From NCBI GenBank assembly GCA_030686995.1, contig CM060680.1, positions 202,541,322 through 202,605,321 of the forward strand: a stretch of DNA of 64,000 nt. The letters are read 5' to 3'. Numbering within the stretch: position 1 is the stretch's first letter; each line of letters starts with the position of its first letter. The position numbers and the translations under genes are program-made. Below are positions 23,014-37,100 of the stretch, piece after piece. The DNA is from Artemisia argyi. Its lineage: Eukaryota; Streptophyta; Magnoliopsida; Asterales; Asteraceae. Under the pieces are notes generated by a model. That model made no database searches. It saw nothing but the letters and a program-made list of their open reading frames with translations, and was not told the origin of the DNA.

Positions 23014-25639
23014 CTGCAAAAATATTAATAATGTCAAAGCTTGGTATCTAGAAGCTATACCTCACCAATACTATGTTGTATCATCTAGAATAATGGGATT
23101 TATTAAGATATTGCCACCGTGTAGCAACAAAGATCTATAGTTGAGTATGAAAGTGCTAATCTGATTAGCATAATGGGATTTATAAAGATAATACCATTTT
23201 TTGGGGCTGTTTTACATAGTTACACTACGCCTTAGTAGCCCGCCTCTTTTTGGCAACATCAGATTGGCAATATCTTGTTACTTGAGCATGTCACATGTTC
23301 CTAATGAACCTATATCCACAATGTTGCAAATGGATTAGCATATGGTCTCTTGACTGTTGGGTGTTACACAATGGGTCAGTGAAGAGGGACAATAACGAAT
23401 GGTAACATACACAATGACTGACTGTCGCACTAACCTTAGGGCACAACCATTGTGGCTCGTTCCTCAACAGCGTCTGCGTGCATACGCCGAGTCACTATGG
23501 GGTCTGCATTAGTGGGTCTTGAGCTTTCGGAATGAGACTCAGACGTGCCTGTGCCAACAGTAAGCCAACAAATTTAATAAGTATTCATTTCACATGGGCC
23601 ATACATTTTTGAAGGTAAGCTACACTGACATTCACAAATAATTGGTTTTTAAAGTTTCACCTTAAAGTTTGGAGATGTACATTATATTAAAAAGCAATTG
23701 ATTATATGTGAATATCAGTGTAGCCTTATTAGTTGCTACCGAGTCACATGGCTGGTGACTATATAAATTCATAACATTGGGACTCTTAAATCGACTCGCT
23801 ACCGGACTCTAAACATCTCACATTATGACTAATGTTCCTCACCCGCGCAACGCCTCTTCACGGGATCTTTTTCATTCTCCATCTTGCAAACAAAACTTAA
23901 AAAATTACACCCTAAATAAATAAATTATAAATATATTTTTCATTTAAGCATTTCATCAAACACTTGGTGTGCAACCAATTTCCTTCAAAAACGGTCTTTC
24001 ATTGGTTGTTTTAATCATAGGCTCCAGGCCAAAAGTATTTAGGAAAAACTACGTTTTGCTACTGACCTGAAACAGTCCTAAATCTACTTAGAAATCCCAT
24101 CAAAACTCATCCTAATCATCATCTATTCGCTTGAAATGCCATAACACATCTCAATAACATATCTCAATCATCAAAAATTACAGAAGGTAATGAATCCTAA
24201 AATTAAAACTTGATAACAGTTGAATATACTTACAATTAATCTACCTAATCAAAGAAAAGTTTTTAAAAAAAAAAATTAAAACTTGCATCTACCTTTTAAT
24301 TGTTTCTGGTACATGTACAACAAACACACATCTTGAATCTTCCTCATATGGTACAGATGACACCAATCGAGTAAGATACCAAAAAATTTACCCTGTCCCA
24401 TGATCCAACCAAAAATCATATCAATGATCAAACAAAAAAAGAGTTGTAAAAATCCAAGATAAAAAAAAAAAAACACTAACCCATAAACATTTGCTGCAAA
24501 TTAACCGGAACAACAACAATACATTCATCCGAAGTCATCATCTCGTCTTCTTCTTCGTCAATCAACTCTTCTTAATCTTGAGTAAACCATAATCCGTATG
24601 CATTTATGTGTGTTGAGATGGTTCCAGAATCTAATAGATATAGATAGGTTAGGGTATGACTGTTATTATACGGGAGCTAATACCATTTCAAACGGGCCAG
24701 AAATTGGCCTAGGATTTGGGGCAAAACGGGATAGCAAACTGGGCTAAGGTTTGGGGCCAAATTTTGGCGGGAAAGACGCACCTAAAACGGTGTCGTATGT
24801 ATCTGGATTTAATATAAACTCTAATGTATTACTTGTCAACATATGTCTCTTTGACTTGTTAGTCAATATATGTCGGAGATATAGCTCTTAAGAAATTTGC
24901 TCTTTGAACTAGGTAGCTTAGCTACATTTTTTTGTATGTTTATCCAAGAAACGTATTCATACTTTTTAGCAGTAGTAATATCACAAAGAAATTATCGTTG
25001 TAATTAGTTATAGGACAGCAACACCAATATTCAATTTTGCCGGAGCGGAGTATGGGGAGGTAGGATCTGGAAACGAGTTCTTCATGGTGTTCTAGAGATG
25101 ACAATACTGAATCTTTGTTTTTTTATAAATGCAATACGATGTTTTACCAATGGGAAATTAAGATGGTAATAAGAATTTTGCTTGATAGTCTTGATGTTCG
25201 TTGCATTTCTAGCCAAAATTAAATAAGAACCTTCATAGAAATTTATGTACGTGTATCAATGGCCTGACTTTAATGGGCTTGTGATAGTATCTAACCTTTA
25301 ACGGGCCTCGAACTTGGTAAGTAATTTTTTATATAATAAAACAAAACCTTTATTGGTAATTTTTCATTTAAAAAAAACAATTCATACCTTATTTAGTAAT
25401 CATTGTATTAAAAAAAAAATTATTTTCTTATTAGATAACATTTTATATTTATCCATAACACAAGTAGAAGATAAATACAAAAAATATAGATAAAATGCAA
25501 TTAATAATAGAATTAAAATTTTTAAATAATTATCTTTAATAATAAAAAACTATAATTAAACATCATAAATCAAACAAAACAAAAATTAAATTATTTGTTT
25601 TTTAATAAATAAAAATATATAATTCAAAAAATTTTAAAA
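23014..25639. other. AT-rich sequence between the myosin relic and the Helitron-type end
   Basis: No gene was recognised. T/A-rich tracts dominate from 25320 to 25640. This may be interior of a Helitron ending at 25669, but no 5' TC end was located. Confidence 0.35.
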
Positions 25640-25669
25640 AACACGCGCGTGCACGGGCATTATAACTAG
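25640..25669 (+). mobile_element. Candidate Helitron 3' terminus
   Basis: A GC-rich self-complementary word (CACGCGCGTG) and GCACGGGC in an otherwise AT-rich context are followed by ATTATAACTAG and then T. A GC-rich hairpin about 10 bases before CTAG and insertion before T is the plant Helitron 3' signature. The hairpin is imperfect and the 5' end is not identified, so element length is unknown. Confidence 0.5.
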
Positions 25670-25926
25670 TAATCTTAACAATGACATCTCTCTATCGTTT
25701 ATACACTACTCAATACAATTGCAAGATATAACGTTTTTCAGTTTTTACGTGTTATTCTTGTTCTTCAAGTGAACAAACTTTGTTATAATAATGGCACATC
25801 TCTGTTCAAGGTTAAAAATGCATGCGAAAATAAACTATCGTAGTACTTCACTTGGAAAATCGTAGTACCATTGTATTATTATTTCCATAGTTTACCTAAC
25901 TTCTATTCCTACTTGGTCATAATTTA

Positions 25927-26623
25927 GGGCAAATCGCATAAAAGTGTACTCAACTTATACTTGATTTCAATTTAAGGTACTCTACTTTTTTTTTCCCAAT
26001 TTAATGTACCCAACTTTTTTTTGGTTGCAAATGTAGACAATCAATAGGTTAGCAGGTTACCTTCTTCTTCGAACTGATTTTTCGGCGACCCATTTTTCCG
26101 GAATCAAATCTTTCCAGTAACATAAGTTTTTGAAACAGACAAAAAAGTTGTCTAGCATACATGTCAAACTCAAACAATTATAGACAAGTTCTTTATATGT
26201 GAAAAGTTTACTTGACTCTAATTATAAGCAATTAATACGAGAGCTACAAAGGTACCCACAAGCAATAAGACATGCCATACTATAAAGTTTGTATAAAGAA
26301 GCTTTAGTTTGTAGTGGTTTTAAATACTTTTAGTGGTTTAAGAAGTTGCAAGGATGGAAGTAGCAGTGGAGTATCAACGACCCAAAATTTATTCAGTTTG
26401 GAGTATCAACGTCATAAAGATTTGTTGCTGGAAAAATAGGTCGCCGGAAAATCAGATGGAGAAGATGGTGACCTGCTAACTGGTATAAGGTGACTTGCTA
26501 ACCTAGTGATTGTCTACATTTGCAACCAAAAATAAGTTTGGTACACTAAATTGAGAAAAAAAAAGTAGAGTACCTTAAATTGAAATCAGATATAAGTTGA
26601 GTACACTTTTATGCTATTTGCCC
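25927..26623. mobile_element. MULE-type MITE with long inverted arms and 9-bp target duplication
   Basis: Left arm GGGCAAATCGCATAAAAGTG and right arm CACTTTTATGCTATTTGCCC are inverted copies. The similarity continues inward for about 180 bp per arm, and the middle is not repeated. A perfect 9-bp repeat, CATAATTTA, flanks the element at 25918-25926 and 26624-26632. The 9-bp duplication fits Mutator. It is 697 bp and non-coding. Confidence 0.88.
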
Positions 26624-26632
26624 CATAATTTA

Positions 26633-27506
26633 TCACAATCATCTCATTTAATCATCAGTTATTTATAATAATTCGACTCTAATTGACTATTTCTATTGGG
26701 TGTACAGTGTACTAATTCGAATATCTCACTATCCTGGGTCAATATTGTCAATATATAAGTACAGGCAATTTTGATTCCAAAAAACTATCTTCTTTGCTAG
26801 TCCTCATGAGTGGTCATAGGAACCGCCAAGGTGGCAGGTATTCGAAATAATTCGACTCTTATTGAGCTATTTTTATGAATTTCATGCAAACTTTAATGAA
26901 TACAGATATCTTTTAACTTAGCTATAAAAAAAAGTATTTATAAGGCATGCACTAGTGTATAAGGTGCATCTCAAGCACTCGTTGATCCATTTTCTCGAGA
27001 GAGGGGAGGTGCCACCGATGAATCTTGGGGCAAGTATGTTTTTCCATATTTTGTTAAGGCTGGTCATTGTAGTCCACAGCCCAAACTGAATGACCAATAC
27101 CATAAAAAAAATAATAAAAATAATAAAAATAAAAAGCTAAACCATAGTTATTTTTTACTTTGGCCAAATGGGTTGTATGTGACGAGTCCACAAGAAGTTT
27201 AGCTCAAAGGTACTGATTTAATGAAAACGGGTCAAACCCATCGAGCTAAATTTTTACCTAATCAACCCATATGGAACTTCTGTCCATCTATATGAGAGTG
27301 TCTCCTATAACATTTAAGAATGAGAGTGATAACATTGAAATGATATTGCATACAATATAGTGTTCACAAATCCCATTTGTTGAAAGGAAATGTAAACAAA
27401 GTGTTACACAAGAAACCTTTGATAAATGGAAATGATACAAAACAGTAAAAAAAATTAACAGCATTATGCAATATCCTTGGGAATGAGCCTCACGGTTAAT
27501 AATGAT
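26633..27506. other. Intergenic, 3' flank of the PGG relic
   Basis: No coding sequence was recognised. The last ~100 bp before 27507 resemble the 3' flank of the intact ankyrin/PGG gene (short shared words such as GGAAATGATACAAAA against GGAAATGATGCAAAA near 39096). Confidence 0.4.
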
Positions 27507-27812
27507 TCAGTAGAAGTAGGAATCCAGTTCTCTGACAAAAATACCACGACCATATGTAGCACTTATCAGTTCAATGATAAGAGGACATTCCAACGTCACA
27601 AAAGACGTAATTGGAAAGCATGTCAATGCACCTATCGGAATTAGCATCAACAAGTTTCTTTGTCCAAACACAAGGAACAATGTTGCTCCAAAAGCTGTGA
27701 TCATTGCTGTTGTTGATAGGAACAACATAGTGAGGCCAATAATCAGCTTCGTAGGTAACTTAAAGAGAAAGTCTTGATCCACAAAATGTGCGGTAAGGAT
27801 CGATAAAAACAT
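27507..27812 (-). pseudogene. PGG-domain C-terminal fragment of an ankyrin/PGG gene
   Basis: About 100 residues are collinear with the end of the intact gene at 39173: KLPTKLIIGLTMLFLSTTAM, IPIGALTC and PITSFVTLE. This covers the last two to three membrane segments of the PGG domain. Everything upstream (ankyrin repeats, first PGG helix) is missing. At its 5' edge the sequence passes into a clathrin heavy chain fragment within the shared word ATGTTTTT. It is a truncated paralogue, not an independent gene. Confidence 0.88.
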
Positions 27813-28434
27813 CCAAGAGAAAAGCCGTCGCCTCCCTTATTAGGTTCGTCGTAAAGATTGAATGGGAAAAAAGTTCTTAAATCGGTTAAATTCATAAGAT
27901 AGAAAGGAACAAATAATCAGGCGCATACCCAACCTACACCAAATGAAGATTGATTATAGGAAACTCTGCCATATATCAGTGGCGGACCCAGGACTTTAGA
28001 AGGCGGGGGGCAAAAAAATTTTTTTTGATAAAATTTGTGATGCACTTTAATAAAAAGGTTATAATATTATTTTTTTTACACTAAAAACTAAGGTTTTTAC
28101 ATTTTTGGCTTCAAGGTGGGGGGCAATTTGATTTTTTTGGGGAGTGCACTTTAATAAAAAGGTCTAAAAATTTTTTTTTTTTACACTAAAATCTGATACT
28201 TTTCGGCGAATCGTGGAGGGCACCGCCACCCCAAACCTTATACTTGGGTCCGCCCCTGCCATATATATAAATGTAAAATGTGTGCTTGTATAAATAAAAT
28301 TTATAGCTGCACAGAGAGTTACGTTACGCCTACCTGCTTGGTGAAAATAAGAATTTTATCAAGCTCCCTCCGCTCAGAAAAAGCTGCAACAACTTTTGGT
28401 GTTGCTCTTGCTTTGATGTAGATTTGCAATGCAA
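27813..28434 (-). pseudogene. Clathrin heavy chain fragment (two pieces around a hAT MITE)
   Basis: Piece one, 28319-28434, encodes [19 protein letters not shown] and [17 protein letters not shown], matching the helical-repeat leg of plant clathrin heavy chain, which assembles coated vesicles. Piece two, about 27813-27855, encodes NLIREATAFLLDVF, which lies about 40 residues further along in the same protein. The stretch between holds non-coding DNA and a hAT MITE, and the linking residues are lost. The 3' side is fused to the PGG relic. Fewer than 60 of about 1,700 residues remain. Confidence 0.82.
27977..28258. mobile_element. hAT-type MITE with 8-bp target duplication
   Basis: Ends are CAGTGGCGGACCCAGGA and the inverse TACTTGGGTCCGCCCCTG. 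A perfect 8-bp repeat, CCATATAT, lies at 27969-27976 and 28259-28266. The CAGTGGCGGA start and 8-bp duplication fit the hAT superfamily. It is 282 bp, non-coding, and sits inside the clathrin relic. Confidence 0.9.
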
Positions 28435-30393
28435 GATAAAATTTAAATAAACCAAGTTTTAATAATGGAACATTTACTTTAAATAAAAGCAAACTCAAAA
28501 CTTTGATGTTGTATACCTTCACAAGATATCTACAACATGATACTTTCAACCCCAACAAAACCATAAAATACATTAAGAAAAATCAAAATTCTCGTTCTGG
28601 CGACAAGTGATTCAGATACTCTGCAATTCAAATCCAGTGCACCTTGTATAGAACTAAAGTGCTTTATAAAAAGTGCAAATGATTTCAAAGAACAAATCTA
28701 CAAGAGGGACTGAGGGAGTGCCGACTGTGCCAAAGTTTCAACATTTCTCTAAGAGCACCAGGGCTTGCATCTGTTGTGCGTACAAGATGAATCAGGTTCA
28801 TTTGTAGTTAATCTTGAAGATCTTGTTGTTCGCAAAAAGGTGGATCTTGGTACCTGCAAATTAACAATTTGATACATTGGTAATTAAGGCTGCTTGTACA
28901 ATTATTATGCCACAACAAGCAAAAAGAAGAGGCCATTTATATAAGCGACAACCTGCATTCTCTCTTTTTGCTCATGCTATGGCTTTGGTTAATGCTGCCC
29001 ATAAGGTTAAGTTTGTCTATGGTTTGTTGACCAAATAGCTCAAAGCTGGCATATTGACCAAATGACTGGACATAAACCATGAGGAAATTAAGGAAGATTG
29101 GATCAATGATCCTTAAACAGTGTTAGGACTCAATGTGCAGAATTGATGGATCATTATAATGCTTAATAAGAGGTTTCTGGCTTATAATGAATGGTTTTGA
29201 ATGTTTAGTGTCGTGTTGAAAGTCAAAATTAAAAAGTCATGTTGAATGTCAACCATCTCTGGAACTGGATATGCAGTATGTATAAAAGTCATTTTCTGTG
29301 CTTCTGAAGCTGGTATTTCATTAGGATGGGAGCTAGTGGTGGGCCATGAAAGATGATGCCACTTTGCTCTAACCAATAATTTACCATGTTGAGTTTTTTA
29401 GCAATATGTATGAAGAGACAACAATACGTAATGCAGGGCTCTGCAGGTCCATGAATGTAGTTTAGATAAATACCGTTACAAGTAGTTTTAAATTTTCGAG
29501 TTCGAACTCATATGAGGTAACATATCGTCCTCTGATTCTTACAATAAATTCTAAATACACATTATAAACTTAGCCTTTATATGACGGGAATTGGATGGAT
29601 CAATTCAGGTACCACATAATTCAATGTGAAAGATATTGCAGTAGGACATTCAACCCACAAGCCAGAATTGGCGAGATGTGGTTTTTGACAGTGGAATTAT
29701 ATTATGGTCACGATCATAGAGTTGACTTAGAATAGGGAAATGTCATGCGGCATACCATAGAGTTGGCTAAAAGTGCTAAATGTATCATTTTAGTATGGGG
29801 GTAGTCTGCCTGAGCACTTTTTCACCGAACCTTCCAACTCTGTTAAAAACAATAGTGTAGCAAATAATAAAGTTTTTTTTAGTAAAATGATACAAGAGGT
29901 TTTACTTACTAATAATTTTCATTTTGGACGACCTTCAACCCGTTTGACCCATTTGACTTTTTCTATTTTTATTTTTACCCATTTGACTCGCTCATAGGTT
30001 GAAGGATTGAATTATACCGCCGCATGGTAATACTTCTAGCTTGATTTTCAATCTCTCTGTTGTACGTATTCACATCCACTACAGTAAATCCAATGTGTAC
30101 AAACAACTATGATAAGAAATCTTCTAAGAAATAGAACGAACACTGCAAATTTTTTTTGATAATAACATAAACATAACGTGAAACATTTAAGCGTATACAA
30201 TGAAGACCAAAACTCTGCAGAATCATTACAGTGCCATCTCCACAGAAATAGAAGTTCTCACTGATAACCCGATTCTTGCTCATTAGCATTGCCTGCAAAG
30301 TGGCCACAAAATTATGGTAAAATCTTTTGGTTTATTGTCGCTATTTACATTATAATAATGTTACCATAAGAAGTTTGGAGACTCACTTGAGCA
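28435..30393. other. Intergenic with unassigned splice-bounded fragments
   Basis: Two minus-strand patches look like exon remnants: about 28690-28858, after a TTTGCAG acceptor, and about 30200-30296, after TTTGCAG (MLMSKNRVISENFYFCGDG). Neither is a protein I recognise and both break quickly. The rest holds AT-rich spacer and short repeats. Confidence 0.35.
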
Positions 30394-30398
30394 TAGTC

Positions 30399-31185
30399 TG
30401 TTAGAATATGGACATTATTTTAGTAGACGTATGTTAGGATCGAACTCGAGATCACGGGATTGCACACAATACGTATGAAGAGAAAAAGTAATAATTATTT
30501 ATAAATGTTATAATTAATTATTAAACACAAAATAAATAATAATAATTAGTATTATTGATTAATGACTAATTATTTATTAAACGAAGATTAGGAAAGTAAT
30601 ACTAGACAAAACATGGAAACAAGAGAAGGTTCCGGAATCCCCTAGGGGACTCCCCAACCGATCGGCCTAAGAGGTATTCCACCTCCTTATGTGCCTTGAG
30701 CTCCAAGTTTTGAATAGTATATAAGCAAACCCAAGATGTAGGTTTTTCTCATAACTTGTACACACACATCTTGGTGTTTTTCTTTCCTCTCTTTTGTGCT
30801 TGTCGATTTATCAAACTAAACCCCTAAGGGTTTCGATTTTATTAATCTAAACAAGTTTTGTGTTTATTACTTGCATAAACTTTTTCTTGAATTAGTACGT
30901 GTGTACAAGAACGTGAATCAAACACACTATTGTTTGATTCTTGGATTGAATTACAAAAGAGGTAAGGGGTAATTCTTATAATCCACATAAACCCTAATTA
31001 GGGTTATTGGTTCCGGAAGATTGCTTTGATTCTTGTTCAGGCTAGAATCACAAAGGTATGTTTACTATTTAAATTAATGATTAATTAATTACATGTTATT
31101 CGATCTATTATAATTGCTTCCGCTCATGCTCACTTTGATGTACTTGGTTTATTTATATGAAGGTCATGATATAATAATTCCAACA
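30399..31185 (+). repeat. 5' LTR of the young element
   Basis: TGTTAG...CCAACA, 787 bp. It contains a TATA-like ATAGTATATAAGC at about 30715, followed by a C/T-rich leader, which may be its promoter. It is almost identical to 37536-38322. Confidence 0.93.
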
Positions 31186-31186
31186 G

Positions 31187-31199
31187 TGGTATCAGAGCC
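31187..31199 (+). other. Primer binding site, tRNA-iMet type
   Basis: TGGTATCAGAGCC begins one base after the 5' LTR. It sets the element's orientation as plus. Confidence 0.92.
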
Positions 31200-34100
31200 A
31201 GGTTATAATGTGTAATTAATTATCGCAACGCATAAAAATTGGATTTTGATTCGTATAGTTACATGTTTTTTTTAGGGTTTATGTTTTTAACCCTAACCCT
31301 AATTTTTGGGTCGAATGACCTAAGGGGTTTTTAGGGTTTTGCTTTTATTTTTTTATAAAAATCTAATTAGAAACTCTAAGATGTCATGTAATTGTTTATG
31401 CGTTTTAGTAAACGATCTTGGTGCAATGTGTTAATTGTTAAGCTAAATCCATGAAAAGTGCATGTTTGCATGGATTTTTATTGTGTTATAATTTAAATTG
31501 TTTAAATTGCTTATATATATATTAATGGTTAAGTTATATTAAAACATGTTAATTTTAATAGATGTCGAATTGGAGAAGACTCCAATATTAAGTAATCAAT
31601 TATGTGCTATGTGGTATTTATTTAATTTTGGCTTACGCAATCGATTTATCGATGTATGTGGCTCTTTTTCCAAGAAAAAGAAAGCCCTAATTGAATTAAT
31701 ACGTTATACACCTAGATTTGATTATTAATAGGACTTTTGAATAAGATTTGCATGTGGCTACATGTTTTATACATATTTAATTGTTATGATTATGTATATG
31801 TGTTTATTTAGTTGTTTTATTTTTTATTATATAATTACTTGTTTTGTTTATTTATTGTGTTAGACATGTTTATATAAACGAAAAGGGTAATTTTTTTGGA
31901 TAGAAAAATAATACGGACTAAATAATGGCGAAATTGTTTTGGTTTTTAAGAGTTTAAATCTCAAAGAATTGGTTGATTGATGTTTTTGTACGTAATGGTT
32001 AAATAGGCTCGACCGAAGTTTACACACTATAAGATGGGTATAAGGATGGCAATGCATTAAATTGTGGCCTTAGATAGACAACATTCATGTCTTAACGCTC
32101 GTTTGTGTGTAAATTAGACTTACCGAACAACCATTACATGTACATTGTCATCTTAAGGGTGAATAATCCACAATTCCACAATGATTATCCGAAACACTAA
32201 GCTTTCGGGCTTATGCAAAAGTACGATATAGTGGACGATAATTGATGGTTATTCTTTAATTGGTGAACCCGATACCTCAATCAAAACTTTGTTATTTTAC
32301 TCTTAGCTAATTGGTAATAAAAATGTTTTGTAAAACCAATGCTATGAAGTTGTATGCATGCTTCTTCATACATTATTTTGATCACATCAAAATATTAATA
32401 CCCTTATAAAATTAAGTTGGATGCCATCTAATTAAGAACACTTGAAGTTGTAATTTACGTCATAGTGAGACTTGGCGAGATTGCAATGGAAAGGTAAATT
32501 TCATAAATTCATTGCTAGCAGATCAACTGATGTGATGGATTTGTGAGTTTGCAGTTTTTAAGTTAGACGACTTAAATTGAGTAGGAAGTGAGACTTGGAC
32601 TCAAGGCATTAAGATGGGGATGAAACATGCTTACATTACAAAAGTTTTGTGATTGTAAATCCCATAAATCTAGGAATTGCAATATGATATTGGCAATTAT
32701 TGTTCGACAATTACCTTGTTGAATACTATCATTACTAGCAGATCAACTGATGTAATGGTACTATGTCAATTTAGGATCCTAGCTTTAAGAAAATACTATG
32801 GTTTATATGAATATTTGCCAATGGGTATTTTATTTTCTTAAAGATCTAATTATCGAAAATACTGAAATTGAATTTTGTAATTCGTTTTAATGTATTAATG
32901 CAACGTTCAAACCGTAAACGTATTTTGGGCTTTGGTAAATTGATCTAGTTCTGTTTTCAAACAAATGTTTGATTAAGAAATATTTACTTAAAAGACAAAA
33001 GAAGTCTCCTTTCTATGAAGGAAGAGTGAGACACAATCCTATTCCTTTTCATGAATGAGAAAGGATAATAGGAATATTAGATATGTCTAAATTCTAATAT
33101 ATTACTCATAGCAAATTTTTAATGGTTAAGGAGGAAATTGCATACATTTTTCATAGGGATTTTATCATCCTCATTCGGTGATCAAATTCTTAGTAACAAA
33201 TATGATATTTGGTTAACAGAAAATTATGTATGACATTTTATGAGTTATTATAATTAGAAGCTAGACTAATTACTGCAAAATGTTTAAAGACAAACTAGTT
33301 GTTTTGACTATTTTAAAGGTGCTACATACATTGTAGGATGGTAGACCTGTTAAGGAAGAAATTGCATGCCCAATTTTTCAAGTTAATAGCATTTGGTGGA
33401 TAGTCCATCATTTACGTAGTAGAATACACTTTTTAATGCATAAGTAATTGTTACGTATGGACATTCAAAGGTGTAGGAAAGTTAAAAGCACACTATTTGC
33501 TTTCACTGGATATGAAACATTTTAAATGTTGTCAAATTCAGTGGGAGTATTGTGTACTTATTACTGAATAAGGAATTATTGTAATGATCTTTAATTCAGT
33601 GGGAGTTACAAGCTTTGACATCTTGGTAACTAAAGATAATTACTTTCCAAGTGTAGACACTTATACTTTTAAGGATAGTCTTGTATGTTTCCTTACTAGA
33701 CATTGTTGTTCTACATATACTTGACACAATCATATTGAACACATAAACGAATGCATGGCATGTTGTTTATCAACTATATGATGTTGTTCCATGCACAAGT
33801 GGGAGAAATGTTATCTTTATTGTGTGCAAGAAACAACTCATAACGATATGATTCAATGGATTCTCTTGACTACAAGGTAAGAGAATAATGTTCTAATATT
33901 AATTCAAGAAACACTTGGTGTTACAATTTATGTTATGTGAGAGCTTAACTAGATTGCAACAACAAGGTGAATTTCATATTTTCATTACTAGCAGATCAAC
34001 TGATGTAATTGAACTATGAGAATTTGCAGTTTCTAAATTAGATACCTATTAGAACATGTGTCAATATGATATCAAGACTACTTTAATTTATAGATTTATG

Positions 34101-37100
34101 AATTCATAGAATGACATAAATTAATTAAGTAATCTAATGCTACTTCAATCTGAATATTTATGTGTTCTTGGAATGACATAAATAAATGAAGAAATAATGT
34201 TATTTACATGATTGTGAAGTAATATATTAACTTGAAATTACTATTGAAACCAAAAGATGGTGTTCATAATTACTTTAGTTAAACATGTTTATGTTTCACT
34301 GTAAAGATATAAACATAAAGTCTTTTAATTGTTACAAGACTTATAATAAAGTAAGACGTTATCTTGTTGTGTCTTTTAATTAAGACATATACATGAAGTC
34401 ATTAAATTGTTAAATGACTTATAACGTATAGTGGGATTATAACAGTTTATGTTTTCTTGTAAAGACATGGACATAAAGTGACTTTGTAAAAGTACTTATG
34501 TTATAAGGCATGTAATAGGCTTGAAAATTATTATACCATTAAAATGAATTAGTTGGTAAATAGACAAGTCAAAAGGAATATGGTTATCTTTAATATTGTT
34601 AGATTTTCTTACAATATTAATACTAATGAAATATCAAATATTTATGGTATGTTCAGTTAGGAAAATCAAATTCTTGTTATATTGTTTGATTAAAAATAAC
34701 TATGACTTCTTTTCTTCCAAAAGTTATCAAGGTTAAAATGTTGAGTATGACTTGGACATATTTAATAAAACTCCAACATAGAAGATTAATAAGACATTAT
34801 CATATGATGGAATGTGATGAATGTGATGAATCACATTAAGTCTTAAATTGAAGTTCCAAATTTGTTTAACTGCTTATGAAGAGGTTATTAACAAAATTAA
34901 GTTAGGAACTGTCAATATGTATTTGTAATATCCCAAAAGAGAATATAGTATTATTGCTTAATTTGCTAAGTATTTAAAGATAGTCTTTAAATTGCTAAAA
35001 CCAAGTGGGAGTGTTGATCTTTAAAAGATAAAATTACAAGATACATAATCTTCTAAAATACACTAGTAAATATCATGATGAAGTTTGACATTTAAATGTT
35101 AAATCTCAAGATGATGATGAAGTTTGATATTTAAATGTTAAATCTCAAGATGATGGAATTATCATTCATAGAATAGCAATATATCTTAAATATTTGATTA
35201 ATATGCTGAGGGCTATAATTTACATGATTATTGTAAACCTGATAATCATTATGATACATTATCAATTATGAAATTGGGTAAAGTATACATGATATGAATG
35301 ATTAAGATGCTGTCCATAAAGATAATCAATTTTAGAAACTTGGTTTATCTTAATAGTTAGACTAGAAAATGAAGTTGAGTTTCTTCAAAGATTAGGTAAC
35401 TCTTGTGGTTTAAATCTTTGGATAGAAATCATATGGACAATATTGTGCACGTATTTAATGCATGTCTTATGACAAGATAATTAATCACACTTAAGCAATT
35501 AACTGTGATTGAATATTCTTTTCTAAACACATTAAATACATAAAGATTATAATTGTCATATTTATGAAATTGACAATGGAATATCAAAACTCTTTCTTGA
35601 GTGATTACTTGAGCGAGGACGATAAGTAATCAAAAGGAGTTTATGAATTAAAATAAATCTTTGAAAGTGTACATGATGCAATAATCCATGGATGGATAAA
35701 TGCATGCATCTAGAAGATTAATCTTATGTTTAATTATTAAATTCATGTTTTGATTTATAATTAAAATAAAATAATTTCTAAGTATTCCTAAAAGCTAGTG
35801 GGAGTATTATGTTTAATTTCTTAAATCATATATGTTGTAGAACATATAAAAGGTAACATTCCATATAAGTTAAAAGTTAAGTCTTAGTTTGGAATGAAAC
35901 TTTACTTATAAGATTTAGGAAATAAGACATACAACCTTGGAATGAATGTTTATTGTTGAAACATGTGCGGTAAATAAATCTAATATAACATGATATATTA
36001 TTTAGAAAGTCTAAATGGATATGTACAACATGAATAAAATCTAAGTATGACTCAAAGATCTTTCATGAACATCATGTTTTGTTTTATCATGCTTGATTAC
36101 AAGATGATTTGGCAATATTAATATCTAATTAAAAAGTTATTAGATAACTTGTGTAATATTCTAAATGAATACGTTTGATTATAGAATCACATCCTAAATC
36201 TGGAACAGCTTCCAAATTCTATAGATGAACAATTTTTCAATTGTTGTGAAAATTGTTATAGCCAACAAACTTGAAAGTTTGAAGGGCATCAAACATTACA
36301 CAATAGATATTATGGTTTACGGAAAGTTTTAATAGCATATTGTTGTTGCATACAATGATGCTAATTAAATTGAGATGACACTCAATACTAGTTATGGTAA
36401 GGATTTCATCTTTGGCTATTACTAGTTATGCTTAAATAAGAGCATAGTTGCATTATACATTAAGAGAATAAGAATACTTTAAACTTTAAAATGTTTGGAA
36501 GTTTAATTATCATAAATTGGTGGTTAAGGATGTCTCACATTTTTATGAAATATGGCATTATCAAAATAGTTGACTATGCACATATAAGAATTCAATAGTT
36601 GAATTCTTGAAATAAGTATTCTTAAAATTCCGATAGATCAAAGTTGGATGATTTATATCTTGTCAACAAGTATGAATGTCATTGCTTGAGACATAATTCA
36701 TCAACAAGAGTTATCATGCATTGATCTATTTAGTATTTGGATAAGGGATGTTAAACAATTATTATAATAAATTGAAATACATGGTATGTTTAATTTATAA
36801 TATATTGTATCCTATATTTGTATGTTTAAATCCATGAATAAAGGTTATTCTTAAATTGTCCGTTGTCAGTTAATAATATGGGAATATTATTAAATTAAGA
36901 CAAATCTGAATGTTGGTATAATATACTTAAAGTATATTGATGCGTAGTCATGCCATTTCAGATGATATTCAATGATACCGAATATAGGACTAATCCCAAC
37001 TACATGATGTTACTTTATGGATTTAGTTATTAAGTAAATCATGAGAAGTTATCCTCAGACTTGAGATGCAAGATAAGTGTCATGAATGTAGTACATTTTT

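Noticed and set aside
28690..28858. A further clathrin exon
   Set aside because: It follows an acceptor-like TTTGCAG, but none of its three frames matches the expected part of clathrin heavy chain.
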